Notes under the pieces: model-generated
Told to the model about the DNA's origin: nothing
The model's database searches: none
The model's input: only the letters and a program-made list of their open reading frames with translations
Program-made: the position numbers and the translations under genes
Source: Niallia circulans
Lineage (GTDB): Bacteria; Bacillota; Bacilli; Bacillales; Cytobacillaceae
Assembly (NCBI RefSeq): GCF_007273535.1
Contig: NZ_RIBP01000004.1
Location: 1,526,001 to 1,590,000 of the forward strand
DNA length: 64,000 bases
Reading direction: 5' to 3'
In this document: piece after piece, positions 53,413 through 62,179 of the stretch
Position numbering within the stretch: the first letter of the stretch is position 1
How the letters are laid out: each line of letters begins with the position of its first letter

Positions 53413-53646
53413 GTTCCTTTCCTTCTAAAAAGCCTCGTTTCATCCCTTTACCACGCTAATTTGTCACCATTTACACCTGCTCATTTGAATGATATACTCT
53501 CTGCTTGGGAAAATATAAAGGATACATTTTTTAAGCAATATTATGAATAATGTTTCTTACATATTTTTTAACTTTCAAAAATTATGTCATTATTTAGAAA
53601 TTAAGACATGTCAATAAAAGACAATAACAAAAGAGGTGTCAAAATC

Positions 53647-54471
53647 GTGCGTGAGTATATTTATGTATTAATCGGATCTGCTATTGTAGCATTATCATTT
53701 AACTTATTTCTCTTGCCTAATAGCATCGCTTCAGGTGGAGTGAGCGGTATCAGCACTATTACTGCAAGTTTGTTCCATTGGGAGCCGGCGTTTGTACAAT
53801 GGGCATTTAATATTCCTTTATTTATTGCCGGTGTAATATTCCTTGGGAAAAATTTTGGTATAAAAACGCTTGTCGGAACATTATTTTTGCCATTTGTCGT
53901 TTTCTTATCAAAGGATATGGAGCCTTGGACTACGCAACCTCTGCTTGCAGCAATATACGGTGGAATTGGTATTGGCCTTGGAATTGGGATTGTTTTCAAA
54001 GGAAGAGCATCAACAGGTGGAACAGACCTTGCTGCCCAAATTATTACTAAATACACTGGGATGTCTTTAGGAAAAAGCGTTGCATTGATCGATGGGGTTA
54101 TTGTTATTTCGGCTGCGGCTGTATTCAGTATTGAACAAGGTTTATACGCATTATTAGCCTTGTTTATTACGAGCAAGACAATTGATATTGTTCAGGTTGG
54201 TTTCGGAAGCAGCAAAATGGCACTTATCATTACTGAAAAACAAGAGGATGTTAGGGAAGGAATCTTAAATAAAATCGACAGAGGTGTTACTAAGCTGACA
54301 GCTCATGGCGGTTATACAGATTTTGAGCGTCCTATTTTAATGTGTGTTGTTGATCAGGCCCAGTTTATGAAATTAAAGGGCTTAGTTCAATCGATAGATC
54401 CGACTGCTTTTGTCATTGTTATGGATGCATCAGAGGTTCATGGCAGAGGCTTTAGTGCGAAAAAAGCATAA
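53647..54471 (+). CDS. yvjA: YitT-family membrane protein YvjA
   Basis: A 274-residue YitT-family (DUF161 plus DUF2179) protein. Five to six membrane segments occupy residues 1-185 with NLFLLPNSIASGGVSGIST and RASTGGTDLAAQIITKYTG. The C-terminal soluble domain has the DUF2179 pattern (KMALIITEKQEDVREGIL, HGGYTDFERPILMCVV). I chose GTG 53647 because AGAGGTG is nine bases upstream; an in-frame ATG at 53608 has a poor site. The function is not established. In B. subtilis yvjA likewise lies between prfB and ftsE; cccB, which follows it there, is not seen here. Confidence 0.88.
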   Translation: MREYIYVLIGSAIVALSFNLFLLPNSIASGGVSGISTITASLFHWEPAFVQWAFNIPLFIAGVIFLGKNFGIKTLVGTLFLPFVVFLSKDMEPWTTQPLLAAIYGGIGIGLGIGIVFKGRASTGGTDLAAQIITKYTGMSLGKSVALIDGVIVISAAAVFSIEQGLYALLALFITSKTIDIVQVGFGSSKMALIITEKQEDVREGILNKIDRGVTKLTAHGGYTDFERPILMCVVDQAQFMKLKGLVQSIDPTAFVIVMDASEVHGRGFSAKKA

Positions 54472-54483
54472 TAGTAAATAATG

Positions 54484-54527
54484 TCCTTCTATCTTTGTCT
54501 AAAACGAAAAGATAGAAGGATTTTTTT
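54484..54527 (+). terminator. Terminator after yvjA
   Basis: TCCTTCTATCTTT pairs with AAAGATAGAAGGA, then seven T's. Confidence 0.92.
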
Positions 54528-55077
54528 ATGTGTAATATGTCGATTGTTTGTAAGATTTGTAACAGGATAAAAAATGTAATCGTTTTATTGTAAATGTAAA
54601 AAAAGCTAAACAGAAAAATGTCATGTAAATATTTCCACAGATTGTAACATAAAGTAGGTATAAAAGACTAAAAAAGAGAAAAAAATAAAAAAAAAAGGGG
54701 AAAATGGTCGATTTGTAGTACTATTATAGTAGTAAATAAAGGTAAGGGATGATAATAATAGTACTTTTTTCGATATTTGAAAAGAAAATGTAATAATTTT
54801 ATCCGTTAATTTACCGTACTATGATGATATAATAATGTAAGTAATTAGAAGGAAGTCTTGTATTTATAAAAAAAATGTCTCCTTCAGTCGGGTTGTAAAT
54901 GTCGAATTTTGGTGGTTAATGGAGTTAGAAAAGGAAAAACGAGAGAATTAAGTTAATTCTCTTATAAGAGAAAGCAATTGATATGGCAGTTCGCAAATGT
55001 GATTCGTCTACCATGTTGCTATAGACGTTTTGCACTTTTCTTATGTTCTTACAAATAAAATTCAGGTGTGATAATAG
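54528..55077. other. Long AT-rich region upstream of ftsE
   Basis: 550 bases with no gene, in the place of B. subtilis cccB. TG-A-TATAAT at 54826-54834 is an extended -10 element. Two small hairpins follow, AGAGAATTAA/TTAATTCTCT (54943-54963) and CGTCTA/TAGACG (55007-55029), inside what would be a leader of over 200 bases. A purine-rich run near 54680 is notable. The hairpins may affect ftsEX translation; that is inference. Confidence 0.45.
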
Positions 55078-55764
55078 ATGATAGAAATGAAAAATGTGAT
55101 AAAGAAATACGCCAATGGTGTTATTGCAGCCAACGGCATTGATGTGAAAATTAACCAAGGTGAGTTTGTATATGTAGTAGGGCCGAGTGGGGCCGGAAAA
55201 TCTACTTTTATTAAAATGATGCATCGGGAGGAAAAACCGACGCAAGGAACGATTTTGATTAACGGAGTTAATTTGGCAAAACTGAAAAACAGCAAGGTTC
55301 CGCTATTGAGAAGAAATATGGGAGTTGTCTTTCAGGATTTCAAGCTCTTGCCGACACTGACTGTATATGAAAATGTTGCGTTTGCATTAGAAGTTATTGA
55401 GGAAAATCCTAAATTAATAAAAAAACGAGTTATGGAAGTTCTTGGACTTGTTGGTTTAAAGCATAAAGCAAGAATGCTTCCTACTGAGTTATCAGGAGGA
55501 GAGCAGCAGCGTGTCTCCATTGCCCGCTCAATTGTGAATTCTCCAAAGCTTGTCATTGCCGATGAGCCGACTGGAAATCTTGACCCTGAAACTTCTTGGG
55601 AAATTATGAATATTTTCGAGGAAATTAACAATAGGGGAACGACAATTGTGATGGCTACTCACAATAAGGAAATTGTTAATACGATAAGACATCGTGTAAT
55701 CGCCATCGAGGGTGGAAGAATTGTTCGTGACGAGCAGAGAGGTGATTACGGATATGAAGGCTAG
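55078..55764 (+). CDS. ftsE: Cell division ABC transporter ATPase FtsE
   Basis: FtsE with FtsX forms a membrane machine that turns ATP hydrolysis into activation of peptidoglycan hydrolases outside. The 228-residue protein has Walker A GPSGAGKST (about 36-44), Q-loop FQDFKLLPTLTVYENV, signature LSGGEQQRVSIARSI (about 138-152), Walker B LVIADEPTGNLD and the switch His in MATHNKEIV. The last 11 bases overlap ftsX. AGGTG precedes the ATG. Confidence 0.96.
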   Translation: MIEMKNVIKKYANGVIAANGIDVKINQGEFVYVVGPSGAGKSTFIKMMHREEKPTQGTILINGVNLAKLKNSKVPLLRRNMGVVFQDFKLLPTLTVYENVAFALEVIEENPKLIKKRVMEVLGLVGLKHKARMLPTELSGGEQQRVSIARSIVNSPKLVIADEPTGNLDPETSWEIMNIFEEINNRGTTIVMATHNKEIVNTIRHRVIAIEGGRIVRDEQRGDYGYEG

Positions 55765-56647
55765 AACAGTTAAAAGACATGGAAGAGAGAGTTTTAAAAG
55801 TTTATGGAGAAACGGATGGATGACATTCGCTTCAATCAGTTCGGTTACTATTACCCTTTTACTTGTTGGTGTATTCTTTGTGATTATGATGAACTTGAAC
55901 GAGGTTGCCACGACGATTGAAGAAAATGTGGAAATACGTGTTCATGTTGATCAGACAGCAACTAAAGAGGATCAGGCAGCACTTGAGGATAAAATTAAAG
56001 GAATATCAGATGTGGCAAGTGTGACATTTTCTGCGAAACAACAGGAATTGGACAACCTAATTAAAAGTTTTGGTGATCAAGGGGATGCCTATGAACTATT
56101 CCAACAGGATAATCCGCTAAGTGATGTATTTGTTGTTAAAACAAAGGATCCAAATGACACGAAAAAAGTAGCAAAACAAATTGAGAAGTTTGATAATGCT
56201 GCAACTGTAAAATATGGACAAGGCACGGTTGACAGATTGTTTAATGTCATTAATGTTAGCCGTAACGTTGGAATTGTTCTTATTGCAGGACTTCTATTCA
56301 CGGCAATGTTTTTAATTTCCAACACAATCAAAATTACGATTGTTGCCAGACGCAAAGAGATAGAAATTATGAGACTTGTTGGTGCAACAAACTGGTTTAT
56401 CCGCTGGCCGTTTTTCCTTGAAGGAATGTGGCTTGGAGTATTAGGTTCAATTATTCCAATTGGCCTTGTATCAGTTATATACTATTATGCTTATGAATAT
56501 TTACAGCCAAGATTAGCAGGAAACTATATCCAAATTCTTGATTTTACACCATTTGTTTATCAAGTGGGAGCATTACTATTGTTGATGGGTGCAGTCATTG
56601 GTATTTGGGGAAGTGTTATGAGTATACGTAAATTCTTGAAGGTATAA
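55754..56647 (+). CDS. ftsX: Cell division protein FtsX
   Basis: The membrane partner of FtsE, 297 residues with four segments: first at about 23-46, then a large outer domain (about 50-170) that contacts the hydrolase, then three more segments. It starts MKARTVKRHGRESFKSLWRN and has GWMTFASISSVTITLLL, TIKITIVARRKEIEIMRLVG near 210 and AVIGIWGSVMSIRKFL near the end. I chose ATG 55754 because AGAGGTGAT lies upstream and the sequence then lines up with B. subtilis FtsX; the frame is open further back inside ftsE. Confidence 0.95.
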   Translation: MKARTVKRHGRESFKSLWRNGWMTFASISSVTITLLLVGVFFVIMMNLNEVATTIEENVEIRVHVDQTATKEDQAALEDKIKGISDVASVTFSAKQQELDNLIKSFGDQGDAYELFQQDNPLSDVFVVKTKDPNDTKKVAKQIEKFDNAATVKYGQGTVDRLFNVINVSRNVGIVLIAGLLFTAMFLISNTIKITIVARRKEIEIMRLVGATNWFIRWPFFLEGMWLGVLGSIIPIGLVSVIYYYAYEYLQPRLAGNYIQILDFTPFVYQVGALLLLMGAVIGIWGSVMSIRKFLKV

Positions 56648-56826
56648 GGTGAAATCAGGAGGAAGTAGTCCCTTCCTCCTAGTACTCACATTATACTGTT
56701 GAGTTAATAGTCTGGATGAAGGCCAGGCTATTAAATTGGCGTTATTTTCGATGGTATAGTTCTAATTTACTAGTTTTATAGTGATTAAATCTACTTATCT
56801 ATCAATAGAGGGGAAGGCATGAAAGC

Positions 56827-58251
56827 TTGAAAAATACAATAGTAAAATGGACGATCGTTACTACTTTAGGCATTGGTGGTATAGTTACTCAAGCACCATT
56901 TTCTACGGCATATGCTGCGAGCATAAATGATCTTAATAAGCAAAAAGATGATATTGAAAGCAAGCAGAGTGATGTAGAGAATAAAAAGAGCGATAAAAAC
57001 GATGAGTTAAGCAGCATCCATGACGAACAAGAATCTGTGGAAGCAGAGCTAAAGAGATTAAATACAGCCATTTCCACTACTCAAGTCAACATCACCGAGA
57101 AGAAAAGTCAGATTGAAACGACAAAAGCTGATGTGAAAAAGCTGGAAAAACAAATTAAAGAGACGCAAAAGAGAATTGATGAAAGAAATGAAGTACTGAA
57201 GGACAGAGCTAGAGCAATGCAGGAAACTGGCGGCGCAGTTAGCTACATGGACGTTCTTATGGGCTCTCAAAGCATAAGTGATTTAATCGACCGTATCGGA
57301 GCTGTTGCAACAATTGTGGAAGCAGACCGAACTATTTTAAAAGAGCAGGAAGCAGATAAGAAGCTTCTTGAAGATTCAAAAGCAGAGTTAAAGGAAAAGT
57401 TAAGCTCCCTTGAAACAATGCTAAGTGACTTGGAAGATATGAAAGCTGATTTAGATTCGAAAAAGAAAGAAAAAGATAAAGTGATGGCTCAGCTTGAAAA
57501 AGAAGAGGATCATGTTCATGCAGAAATGCTGTCTCTTGAAGAAGAAGAAGCAATTTTGGCAGACCAAAAAGTAGCTATGGAAAAGGCAATTGAGCTGGAA
57601 AAACAGCGTCAAGCTGAAGCAGCGAAAAAAGCAGAAGAAGAAAGAAAGAGACAAGAGGCAGAAGCAGCCGCTGCTGCAGCTGCAGCTAAAGCTAAAGCTG
57701 CAAAAGCGAGCAGCAGTTCAAGCTCTAGCTCAAGTTCAAAAAGTTCAGGTTCAAGTAGCTCAAGTTCAAGTAGCTCAAGTAGCTCAAGTTCAAGCAGTTC
57801 AAGCTCAAGTTCTTCATCCGCACCTTCAAGCCCAGCAGTATCGTCAGGGTCTTTCACTAAACCAGCAAACGGAGTTCTTACTTCTGGTTTAGGTCAACGT
57901 TGGGGTACATTCCATGCAGGTGTTGACTTAGCGGCGACTGGTGATAATGTGGCAATTGTAGCGGCTGCAGACGGTGTTGTTATCCGTTCTTATACTTCAA
58001 GCAGCTATGGGGAAGTTATTTTCATCGCGCACTCTATTGATGGACAGACGTATACAACTGTTTATGCACATATGAAATCTGGAAGCAGAAAGGTAAGTGC
58101 AGGCCAGGTTGTTTCGAAAGGTCAACGCATCGGTACGATGGGGAATACAGGCGATTCAACTGGACAGCATCTTCATTTCGAATTGCATAAAGGCGAGTGG
58201 AACCAAGCAAAATCCAATGCAATTAACCCGATTGGCATTGTTCCATTGTAA
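56827..58251 (+). CDS. EnvC-like coiled-coil M23 peptidoglycan endopeptidase
   Basis: A 474-residue exported hydrolase. A signal peptide covers about 1-30 (ends STAYAAS). Residues 31-290 are coiled coil rich in Lys/Glu/Asp, the type regulated by FtsEX in EnvC, PcsB and CwlO. A tract of about 40 mostly Ser residues follows (about 293-336). The M23 domain (about 342-474) has zinc ligands in FHAGVDLAA and TGQHLHFEL, so it should be active. A TTG start has GGGGAAGG nine bases upstream; a nearby ATG (56819) leads to a stop. It lies 180 bases after ftsX, so FtsEX is its likely activator. In B. subtilis FtsEX acts on CwlO, which is coded elsewhere and has an NlpC/P60 domain. Confidence 0.9.
   Translation: MKNTIVKWTIVTTLGIGGIVTQAPFSTAYAASINDLNKQKDDIESKQSDVENKKSDKNDELSSIHDEQESVEAELKRLNTAISTTQVNITEKKSQIETTKADVKKLEKQIKETQKRIDERNEVLKDRARAMQETGGAVSYMDVLMGSQSISDLIDRIGAVATIVEADRTILKEQEADKKLLEDSKAELKEKLSSLETMLSDLEDMKADLDSKKKEKDKVMAQLEKEEDHVHAEMLSLEEEEAILADQKVAMEKAIELEKQRQAEAAKKAEEERKRQEAEAAAAAAAAKAKAAKASSSSSSSSSSKSSGSSSSSSSSSSSSSSSSSSSSSSSAPSSPAVSSGSFTKPANGVLTSGLGQRWGTFHAGVDLAATGDNVAIVAAADGVVIRSYTSSSYGEVIFIAHSIDGQTYTTVYAHMKSGSRKVSAGQVVSKGQRIGTMGNTGDSTGQHLHFELHKGEWNQAKSNAINPIGIVPL
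57706..57836 (+). repeat. Serine-codon microsatellite inside the M23 hydrolase gene
   Basis: Repeats of AGT-AGC-TCA and AGC-TCA-AGT codons, in units of six and nine bases, encode the poly-Ser linker. Such tracts can change length by slippage without breaking the frame. Confidence 0.8.
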
Positions 58252-58257
58252 TAGATT

Positions 58258-58297
58258 AAAAGACTTGTCCGCATTGCGGACAAGTCTTTTTCTTTTT
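58258..58297 (+). terminator. Terminator after the M23 hydrolase gene
   Basis: AAAAGACTTGTCCGC pairs with GCGGACAAGTCTTTT over ATT, then T's. Confidence 0.93.
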
Positions 58298-58384
58298 ATA
58301 GATGCAGAGCTTCTGGATAATTAACCAGGATACAACTATGCTATAATGGAGGCATTAGTTGTGTTAACAAGAGGAGCAATGAAA

Positions 58385-58729
58385 ATGAGCGGGAATAATC
58401 ATAATAATGACGAGTTAAATCCGATAACCGAAAACAGTGCCATGCTTGATGAGGAAACATTATTTATCGTTTCCCAAACCTTTAAAGCATTATCAGATCC
58501 AACGAGAATTAAAATTCTCCATGTATTATCTGAAAAGCAGCATTCTGTTAATGAGATTGCAGATAGGCTTCAAATGCTGCAGTCAACCGTATCACATCAA
58601 TTACGTTTTCTGAAAAACCTTCGTCTTGTCAAATACCGTCGTGAGGGAACTACGATGATTTATTCCTGTGATGATGAGCACGTTATGAGCGTTTTAAAGC
58701 AGATGATTGACCACGCTAGACATCACTAA
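58385..58729 (+). CDS. czrA: ArsR/SmtB-family zinc sensor repressor (CzrA type)
   Basis: A 114-residue winged-helix repressor that leaves DNA when it binds zinc or cobalt. [19 protein letters not shown] and [20 protein letters not shown] are the DNA-binding core. The last helix carries DEH...HARH with the spacing D-x-H-(10)-H-x-x-H, the same as the alpha-5 metal site of CzrA. No cysteine-based ArsR or CadC site is seen, so zinc or cobalt is more likely than cadmium or arsenite. I chose ATG 58385 because AGAGGAG is eight bases upstream. An extended -10 (TGC-TATAAT, 58339-58347) lies just before. Its target should be the operator before the P-type ATPase. Confidence 0.92.
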   Translation: MSGNNHNNDELNPITENSAMLDEETLFIVSQTFKALSDPTRIKILHVLSEKQHSVNEIADRLQMLQSTVSHQLRFLKNLRLVKYRREGTTMIYSCDDEHVMSVLKQMIDHARHH

Positions 58730-58742
58730 GTGAAGAACTGCA

Positions 58743-58772
58743 GCAGCCGTTATTATTACGGTTGCTTTTTTT
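58743..58772 (+). terminator. Terminator after czrA
   Basis: GCAGCCGT pairs with ACGGTTGC over seven bases (one G-T pair), then seven T's. Confidence 0.85.
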
Positions 58773-58793
58773 ATACCCATATTGGAAATTACA

Positions 58794-58823
58794 TTGACAC
58801 TTTAAAGCCTGCTTACATATAAT
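58794..58823 (+). promoter_or_regulatory. Promoter of the metal ATPase gene
   Basis: TTGACA (58794-58799), 18 bases, TATAAT (58818-58823): both hexamers are exact consensus. Confidence 0.85.
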
Positions 58824-58830
58824 ATGAATA

Positions 58831-58849
58831 TATGAGTAATTGTTCATAT
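58831..58849 (+). promoter_or_regulatory. ArsR/CzrA-type operator downstream of the -10
   Basis: TATGAGTAA-TTGTTCATA is an imperfect inverted repeat (seven of nine pairs) of the ATGA...TCAT kind bound by SmtB/ArsR proteins. It covers the expected transcription start, so bound repressor would block the promoter. Confidence 0.7.
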
Positions 58850-58938
58850 AATAAATTTTATAATAACTAAGTAAAATAGATAAAACCAAATCAAATAAGG
58901 TAATTTCACTAGGATTTTTTACGAAAGAGGGGATAACC

Positions 58939-61128
58939 ATGGAGAAGGGAAGAGAGCTGCAAAAAAAGGATTTTATTTTAGAAGGGTTGGACTGTGCTAA
59001 TTGTGCAATGAAAATTGAACGAGGTGTTTCTTCTATTGATGGAGTAGATGCCTGTCATGTCAATTTTGCGACACAAACATTGTCTATGGAGTTCAGCCAA
59101 GAAGCAGAAGCAATTGTTGCAAAAACAGAAAAAACGATAAGAAGATTAGAACCGCATGTTAAATTAAGAGAAAAGGCAGCAGGAGAAAAAAACAAAGCAA
59201 GTAATCACGCCCATCATCACAGCCACGCTCATGACCATGAACATGAACACGGTCATTCCCATGAACATGGAAATGAGAATATGAAAAGGATGATCCTTAG
59301 GCTCGTTATAGGGACAATTATTGCTGGAGCTGGCCTTTTTCTTCCTTTAGATGGTATCGCCGAATTATCTGTATTTCTTGTTGCCTACTTAATTATTGGT
59401 GGGGATATTGTTTGGAGGGCTTGCACGAATATTGTTCGCGGCCAAGTATTTGATGAACATTTCCTTATGGCAATCGCCACAATAGGCGCATTTGCCATCT
59501 CAGAGTATCCAGAAGGTGTTGCGGTAATGTTGTTCTATCAAGTTGGAGAGCTGTTTCAAGGTGCTGCTGTTAACCGCTCACGCAAGTCTATCAGCGGCCT
59601 GATGGATATCCGACCTGATTATGCTAATGTGCAAAAGGGGCAAGTCCTTGAAAAAATGTCACCTGAGGACGTTGTAATTGGCGATATAATTGTCATCAAG
59701 CCTGGTGAAAAGGTTCCGTTAGATGGTATTGTGCTTGAAGGCAAGTCAAGTGTTGATACCTCTGCATTGACAGGTGAATCTATGCCAAGAGATGTAGAAG
59801 CAGGGCACGATATACTAAGCGGATTTATAAATAAAAATGGTGTTCTTACTGTTAAGGTAACAAAAGAATTCGGACAGTCCACTGTTGCTCGCATCTTGGA
59901 GCTTGTGCAAAATGCCAGCAGCAGAAAAGCACCGACAGAAAACTTTATCACGAAGTTCGCCCGTTATTATACTCCAGTTGTTGTAATTATTGCGGTACTT
60001 TTAGCTGTTGTTCCGCCTTTGCTTTTGGAAGGTGCGACATTCTCTGATTGGCTTTATCGCGCTTTAATCTTTTTAGTAATTTCTTGTCCGTGTGCCTTAG
60101 TCGTATCGATTCCCCTTGGTTTTTTCGGAGGGATAGGAGCAGCTTCGAAAGCAGGTATTCTTGTCAAGGGAAGCAACTATTTAGAAGCTTTAAATAGTGT
60201 TAAATATGCAGTATTTGATAAAACCGGAACACTTACAAAGGGAGTATTTGAAGTAGTTTCTGTTCACCCTGCAAATGGATATACAGACCAAGATGTATTG
60301 AAAAATGCCGCATTAGCAGAGGTTCATTCCAACCATCCTATAGCAGAATCGATTAGAAAGGCTTATGAAGGAAAAGTTTCAGAAGCGGATGTAAATGAGT
60401 ATGAGGAAATTCCCGGTCATGGTATATCTGCTATTGTAAGTGGAAAGCAAATTTTAACAGGTAACCACAAGCTGATGGTGAAAGAAGAAATCGATTTTAC
60501 AGTGAGGGAAGAGACGGGAACAATTGTCTATGTTGCAGCAAACAATGAATTTATCGGCTCTCTTATCATCTCAGATCAATTAAAAGACGATGCAGCACAT
60601 GCAATTACAGCTTTAAAGAAAGCAGGCATAAAAAAGACAGTCATGCTCACAGGTGATGCAGCAGCAGTTGGAAGGAGTGTTGCTAAGTCACTGGATATTG
60701 ATGAAGTTTATGCAGAGCTGCTACCTCAGGACAAAGTCGAGCAAATTGAAAAGCTAGACGCAAAAAAACATGCTAAAGAAAAGATTTTATTTGTAGGAGA
60801 CGGTATCAATGACACTCCTGTACTTGCAAGGGCAGATATAGGGATGGCGATGGGCGGATTAGGTTCAGATGCTGCAATTGAAGCAGCAGATATTGTCATC
60901 ATGACAGATGAGCCTTCCAAGATTGCCACAGCAATATTAATAGCCAAAAAAACGAGAAGAATTGTCTGGCAAAACATTTTGTTTGCATTAGGTGTAAAAG
61001 CAATTTTTCTTCTGCTCGGAGCCTTCGGTATTGCAACAATGTGGGAAGCAGTATTCTCTGATGTTGGTGTCACATTAATTGCAGTCCTTAATGCAATGAG
61101 AGTTCTTAATAATAAAGATATACAATGA
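58939..61128 (+). CDS. cadA: Heavy-metal P1B-type ATPase (Zn/Cd/Co exporter)
   Basis: A 729-residue metal-export pump. The N-terminal HMA domain has LDCANCAMK (CxxC, residues 14-22). Residues about 88-115 are a metal-binding His/Asp/Glu stretch. Six to eight membrane segments follow, with CPC in ISCPCALV (about 382), the phosphorylated Asp in DKTGTLTKG (about 427), LTGESMPR, the HP pair in SNHPIAES and GDGINDTPVLARADIGMAMG. The CPC motif with an upstream CzrA-type sensor points to zinc, cadmium or cobalt efflux. AGAGGGG precedes the ATG. It is separately promoted from czrA but regulated by it if the operator is real. Confidence 0.94.
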   Translation: MEKGRELQKKDFILEGLDCANCAMKIERGVSSIDGVDACHVNFATQTLSMEFSQEAEAIVAKTEKTIRRLEPHVKLREKAAGEKNKASNHAHHHSHAHDHEHEHGHSHEHGNENMKRMILRLVIGTIIAGAGLFLPLDGIAELSVFLVAYLIIGGDIVWRACTNIVRGQVFDEHFLMAIATIGAFAISEYPEGVAVMLFYQVGELFQGAAVNRSRKSISGLMDIRPDYANVQKGQVLEKMSPEDVVIGDIIVIKPGEKVPLDGIVLEGKSSVDTSALTGESMPRDVEAGHDILSGFINKNGVLTVKVTKEFGQSTVARILELVQNASSRKAPTENFITKFARYYTPVVVIIAVLLAVVPPLLLEGATFSDWLYRALIFLVISCPCALVVSIPLGFFGGIGAASKAGILVKGSNYLEALNSVKYAVFDKTGTLTKGVFEVVSVHPANGYTDQDVLKNAALAEVHSNHPIAESIRKAYEGKVSEADVNEYEEIPGHGISAIVSGKQILTGNHKLMVKEEIDFTVREETGTIVYVAANNEFIGSLIISDQLKDDAAHAITALKKAGIKKTVMLTGDAAAVGRSVAKSLDIDEVYAELLPQDKVEQIEKLDAKKHAKEKILFVGDGINDTPVLARADIGMAMGGLGSDAAIEAADIVIMTDEPSKIATAILIAKKTRRIVWQNILFALGVKAIFLLLGAFGIATMWEAVFSDVGVTLIAVLNAMRVLNNKDIQ

Positions 61129-61131
61129 TTA

Positions 61132-61170
61132 CAAATCCCCGCTGCTAATAGAGCAGCGGGGATTTGTTTT
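61132..61170. terminator. Shared terminator between the metal ATPase and manganese catalase genes
   Basis: AAATCCCCGCTGC pairs with GCAGCGGGGATTT over seven bases, with TTTGTTTT after it. The two genes converge here, and the A-run on the other side is weaker, so it works best for the plus strand. Confidence 0.9.
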
Positions 61171-61175
61171 ATATA

Positions 61176-62003
61176 TTACATTACATTCGGAGGTGTATTA
61201 TGTTCAGCAGGTGGAGCAGGCTTGAGCTTAGGAGCAGGACCAAACGGTGGTACATCCTTAACATATTGGAATGTGCCCATGCCATCCATGCTTTGCCCAG
61301 ATGCCCATCTTCCTTTGCTGCTTTCATCTCCCATTGAATGGTTCAAGAATAAATAAGATACATCTCTTTTTTCCAATTCCTTAGGGAAGGTGCTTGGAAC
61401 AATAACGCCTTCTTGCTGCTCTAGCTCATAGATAGCAGCAAGCCATTGGTTTTGGTGCATTGTATCCCGTGCAATAAGGAAGGAAAGCATGTCTTTAATC
61501 CCTCTATCATCTGTTTGCTCATAAAGGCGGACTGCCTGCAGTCTTCCTTGTGATTCTGCATTTAAGTTTGCCCGCATATCGGCAAGTAGGTTTCCACTCG
61601 CAACAATATATCCACCACTCCAAGGAACACCAACACTATCCTTTGGCATTGCACCAAGCCCTGACACGATTGCATGTTGAGGGTTCATTCCGCCAATAAT
61701 TGCTGCCATTGCAGGGTTACTTGCAGCAGCAGTTTCCAAATCCTCAACAGGTGCATTATCAAGAAGTCTTGCCACCATTGTTGCAAGCAGCTCAATATGT
61801 CCAATTTCTTCTGTCCCTGTATCTAGCAGTAAATCTTTATATTTAGCATGACCTCTAGTTCCCCATGCTTGAAATAAATATTGATTCATGACAGACATTT
61901 CACCGAATTGACCACCAATAAGCTCTTGGATTTTTTTAGCGAAAACTGGATCTGGTCTTTCTGGCTTGGCTTGATAGGCTAATTCCTTAATATGATAGAA
62001 CAT
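61176..62003 (-). CDS. Manganese catalase (ferritin-like)
   Basis: A 275-residue di-manganese catalase breaking down hydrogen peroxide. The four-helix bundle shows the metal ligands: Glu in GGQFGEMSVMNQYLFQA, Glu and His in GTEEIGHIELLATMV, Glu in LNAESQGRLQAVRLY and His in ARDTMHQNQWLAAI. The C-terminal tail is Pro-rich (FGPAPKLKPAPPAEHN). Homologues begin MFYH, so I took the ATG at 62001-62003; an ATG three codons upstream (62010-62012) lies only a few bases from the AAGAGGGGGG ribosome site. In sporeformers related proteins occur in the spore coat, but location is not visible here. Confidence 0.92.
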   Translation of the reverse strand: MFYHIKELAYQAKPERPDPVFAKKIQELIGGQFGEMSVMNQYLFQAWGTRGHAKYKDLLLDTGTEEIGHIELLATMVARLLDNAPVEDLETAAASNPAMAAIIGGMNPQHAIVSGLGAMPKDSVGVPWSGGYIVASGNLLADMRANLNAESQGRLQAVRLYEQTDDRGIKDMLSFLIARDTMHQNQWLAAIYELEQQEGVIVPSTFPKELEKRDVSYLFLNHSMGDESSKGRWASGQSMDGMGTFQYVKDVPPFGPAPKLKPAPPAEHNTPPNVM

Positions 62004-62179
62004 TCTAGGCATTCCCCCCTCTTAGTCTGTATAGAGTATTCAACCTAAGGGAAATAGGTTCATTTAATTAGAGTATGCAAAAAAGAGGTCATCATAACTT
62101 GTCCTTTGGCCGCATATAAATGAGTAGGCACTTCTCATGAAGAAGACAGGCATGATGAAGAAGGAAGGGACGATCTTAG

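Noticed and set aside
53661..54176. 171-codon minus-strand frame inside yvjA
   Set aside because: It is an antisense shadow of a membrane protein gene, with no ribosome site and a composition that mirrors the plus-strand codons.
54914..54952. Ten-codon frame starting ATG-GAG-TTA upstream of ftsE
   Set aside because: It is too short, stops at once and has no family match; a leader peptide cannot be claimed from this.
57590..57892. Open frames on both strands across the Ser/Gln/Glu repeat of the M23 gene
   Set aside because: They are low-complexity products of the serine-codon repeat read in other frames or on the other strand.
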